Part shown: positions 4,504 through 5,933 of the stretch, piece by piece
Layout of the letters: every line of letters begins with the position of its first letter
Numbering within the stretch: position 1 is the stretch's first letter
Source: Elusimicrobiota bacterium
Lineage (GTDB): Bacteria; Elusimicrobiota; Endomicrobiia; Endomicrobiales; Endomicrobiaceae
DNA: 5,933 bases
Assembly (NCBI GenBank): GCA_031256695.1
Contig: JAIRQB010000188.1
Span: 1 to 5,933 of the forward strand
Direction of reading: 5' to 3'
Notes under the pieces: model-generated
What the model was told of the DNA's origin: nothing
Database searches by the model: none
The model's input: the letters and a program-made list of their open reading frames with translations, nothing else
Made by a program: the position numbers and the translations under genes

Positions 4504-5877
4504 ATGAAAAATGCGGCAGAAAAAGTTCTCCCTCAAGCATTAGACGCTGAAATGGCTGTTTTAGGCGCTATGATTATTGAAAAAGAAGCGGTAACAAAAG
4601 CCCTCGTCATTATCTCAGAAGAAGATTTTTACGGAGAACTCCACAGGCAGATATTTACCGCTATAAAAGAACTCTATGACAAAAACCGCCCCATTGATAT
4701 TCTCACTCTTTCCGACAAATTGAAAAAAAGCCCTCTCTTTGAGCAAACAGGCGGAGCCGCTTATTTGACATCTCTGATAGACGCTGTCCAAACTGCCGCA
4801 AATGCCGAGCAATATGCCTTAATCGTAAAAAACAAATCTGTTTTTAGGAAACTTATAAATGCGGGGACTAAAATTGTTGAGGATTCCTTTAATGAAAAAG
4901 ACGACCCTGAAAAAATAGTAGACGAATCTCAAAAAATACTTTTTGACATTTCAATTTCCAAAGACAGAGGCTCTTTTACATTGGGAAGACAGATAGTAGA
5001 CGCCTTGCAAAATAAAATAGCGCCTCTATTAGACAATCACAAAGATGTCACTGGACTTGCAACTGGTTTTACAGATTTAGACAAATGGACTATGGGCTTG
5101 CAGCCCGCGGAACTTATAATAGTAGGCGCGCGTCCTTCTATGGGAAAAACTGCTTTCGCCTTAAATATAGCCGAAAATATATCCGTTGTTTCAAAAAAAG
5201 CGGTAGCCGTCTTTTCTTTGGAAATGACAAAAGAATCTTTGATGATGAGAATGCTTTCTTCTATGTCGGCTATAAATGCCCACAAAATGAGAAAAGGAGA
5301 TATAAGCGGAGAAGAATGGTCAATGGTTTTAAAAAGGTCTGAAGATATTTCTGAAGCGCCTCTATATATAGACGACAGTTCTGATATAACTGTCACAGAA
5401 ATACGTTCAAGAGCGAGAGAACTCGCTTTCAGATTGCAAAACCAAAACAAAGACAAACCGCTGTCTCTAATTATTGTGGATTATTTACAATATATAAGAG
5501 GCGGAAGCAGACGCCCCGAATCCCGCCAACTTGAAGTGGCGGAAATCTCAAGGTCTTTAAAATCGCTCGCAAAGGATTTGAATATTCCAGTTCTTGTTTT
5601 ATCCCAGTTGTCAAGAGACCAAGCAAAGCGTGAAAAAGGCGGAAGTTCTTTGCCTATGCTCTCAGATTTAAGGGATTCCGGCGCCATAGAGCAAGACGCC
5701 GACGTAGTGATGTTTATACATTATGATAAACAGGATAAAGAAGACTTTATCAAAGGCAAAGATGTAGAGGTTCAATTGCTTATTGAAAAACAAAGGAATG
5801 GTCCAACCGGCGCCGTCAACCTCTATTTCAACAGAGGCTGCACGCGTTTTTACGATTGGTCTCCAAGACAGGAATAG
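4504..5877 (+). CDS. dnaB: Replicative DNA helicase DnaB
   Basis: A 457-aa hexameric 5'-3' helicase that unwinds DNA at the fork and interacts with primase; full family length with no intein. The N-terminal helical domain covers about 8-110 (PQALDAEMAVLGAMII at 10-25, HRQIF at 47-51), then a linker region. The RecA-type motor starts near 184 (GLATGFTDLD, 184-193). Visible motor motifs are Walker A GARPSMGKT (208-216), SLEM (238-241), Walker B IIVDYLQ (323-329), LSQLSR (366-371), LRDSGAIEQDADVVMF (389-404) and KQRNGPTG (429-436) with the presumed arginine finger R431. The ATG at 4504 has AAGGA (4492-4496) 7 nt upstream. Location after rplI is the common rpsF-ssb-rpsR-rplI-dnaB order, though the spacer with repeats could allow separate control. 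Confidence 0.97.
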   Translation: MKNAAEKVLPQALDAEMAVLGAMIIEKEAVTKALVIISEEDFYGELHRQIFTAIKELYDKNRPIDILTLSDKLKKSPLFEQTGGAAYLTSLIDAVQTAANAEQYALIVKNKSVFRKLINAGTKIVEDSFNEKDDPEKIVDESQKILFDISISKDRGSFTLGRQIVDALQNKIAPLLDNHKDVTGLATGFTDLDKWTMGLQPAELIIVGARPSMGKTAFALNIAENISVVSKKAVAVFSLEMTKESLMMRMLSSMSAINAHKMRKGDISGEEWSMVLKRSEDISEAPLYIDDSSDITVTEIRSRARELAFRLQNQNKDKPLSLIIVDYLQYIRGGSRRPESRQLEVAEISRSLKSLAKDLNIPVLVLSQLSRDQAKREKGGSSLPMLSDLRDSGAIEQDADVVMFIHYDKQDKEDFIKGKDVEVQLLIEKQRNGPTGAVNLYFNRGCTRFYDWSPRQE

Positions 5878-5899
5878 ACTTGCAATTTTTGGTGCATAG

Positions 5900-5933
5900 A
5901 TGAACGGAAAACAAAATCTTTCAATAAATCCTT
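5900..5933 (+). CDS. Possible truncated gene start at window edge
   Basis: An ATG at 5900 opens a frame of 11 codons (MNGKQNLSINP) that runs off the right edge. It begins 22 nt after the dnaB stop; the only ribosome-binding hint is GGTG at 5891-5894. Short distance and same strand fit an operon continuation, but the peptide is too short to recognise and could be chance. Confidence 0.3.
   Translation, partial: MNGKQNLSINP

Noticed and set aside
5037..5456. Minus-strand 139-codon open frame antisense to dnaB
   Set aside because: It lies opposite the DnaB motor motifs and its composition is typical of an antisense shadow.
4504..5877. Intein or insertion in DnaB
   Set aside because: DnaB is a common intein host, but the motor motifs occur at normal spacing and total length is ordinary.

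Overview
The window is an ordinary-looking bacterial chromosomal segment, AT-leaning, with every supportable gene on the + strand. In order it carries a heptose-phosphate adenylyltransferase (rfaE2), a stand-alone HMP-phosphate kinase of the ThiD2 family, thiC, and then the classic cluster rpsF-ssb-rpsR-rplI-dnaB. A possible truncated gene starts just before the right edge. An ADP-heptose enzyme points to a Gram-negative, diderm organism. The SSB, L9 and RfaE2 sequences, the separate RfaE2 domain and the zinc-type S18 look to me most like Elusimicrobiota or Omnitrophota. That placement is an impression from memory and was not tested.

Layout. Positions 1-192 are non-coding, with short repeats and a strong extended -10 promoter for rfaE2. 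rfaE2 (193-669) overlaps the ThiD2 gene (656-1087) by 14 nt, so these two are probably co-transcribed and translationally coupled. Positions 1088-1356 form a 269-nt spacer containing a tandem array of GTCGGC/GCCGAC hairpins (probable terminators) and a REP-like palindromic element. thiC spans 1357-2619. Positions 2620-2818 hold a copy of an intergenic repeat, a good sigma-70 promoter and a structured leader for rpsF. From 2819 to 5877 the five replication and translation genes are tightly packed (17-nt overlap, 17-nt gap, 12-nt gap). The exception is an 89-nt spacer before dnaB that contains a perfect inverted repeat.

How the genes work together. ThiC makes HMP-phosphate from aminoimidazole ribotide, and ThiD2 phosphorylates it to HMP-diphosphate, the pyrimidine half of thiamine. 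RfaE2 supplies ADP-heptose for the cell envelope. S6 and S18 bind each other on the 30S platform, L9 is on the 50S subunit, and SSB and DnaB act at the replication fork.

I found no convincing new biological system. The points most worth a second look are the unfused ThiD2 next to thiC without a visible TPP riboswitch, the tandem terminator-like hairpins, the intergenic repeat family that brackets thiC, and the candidate S6:S18 autoregulatory leader.
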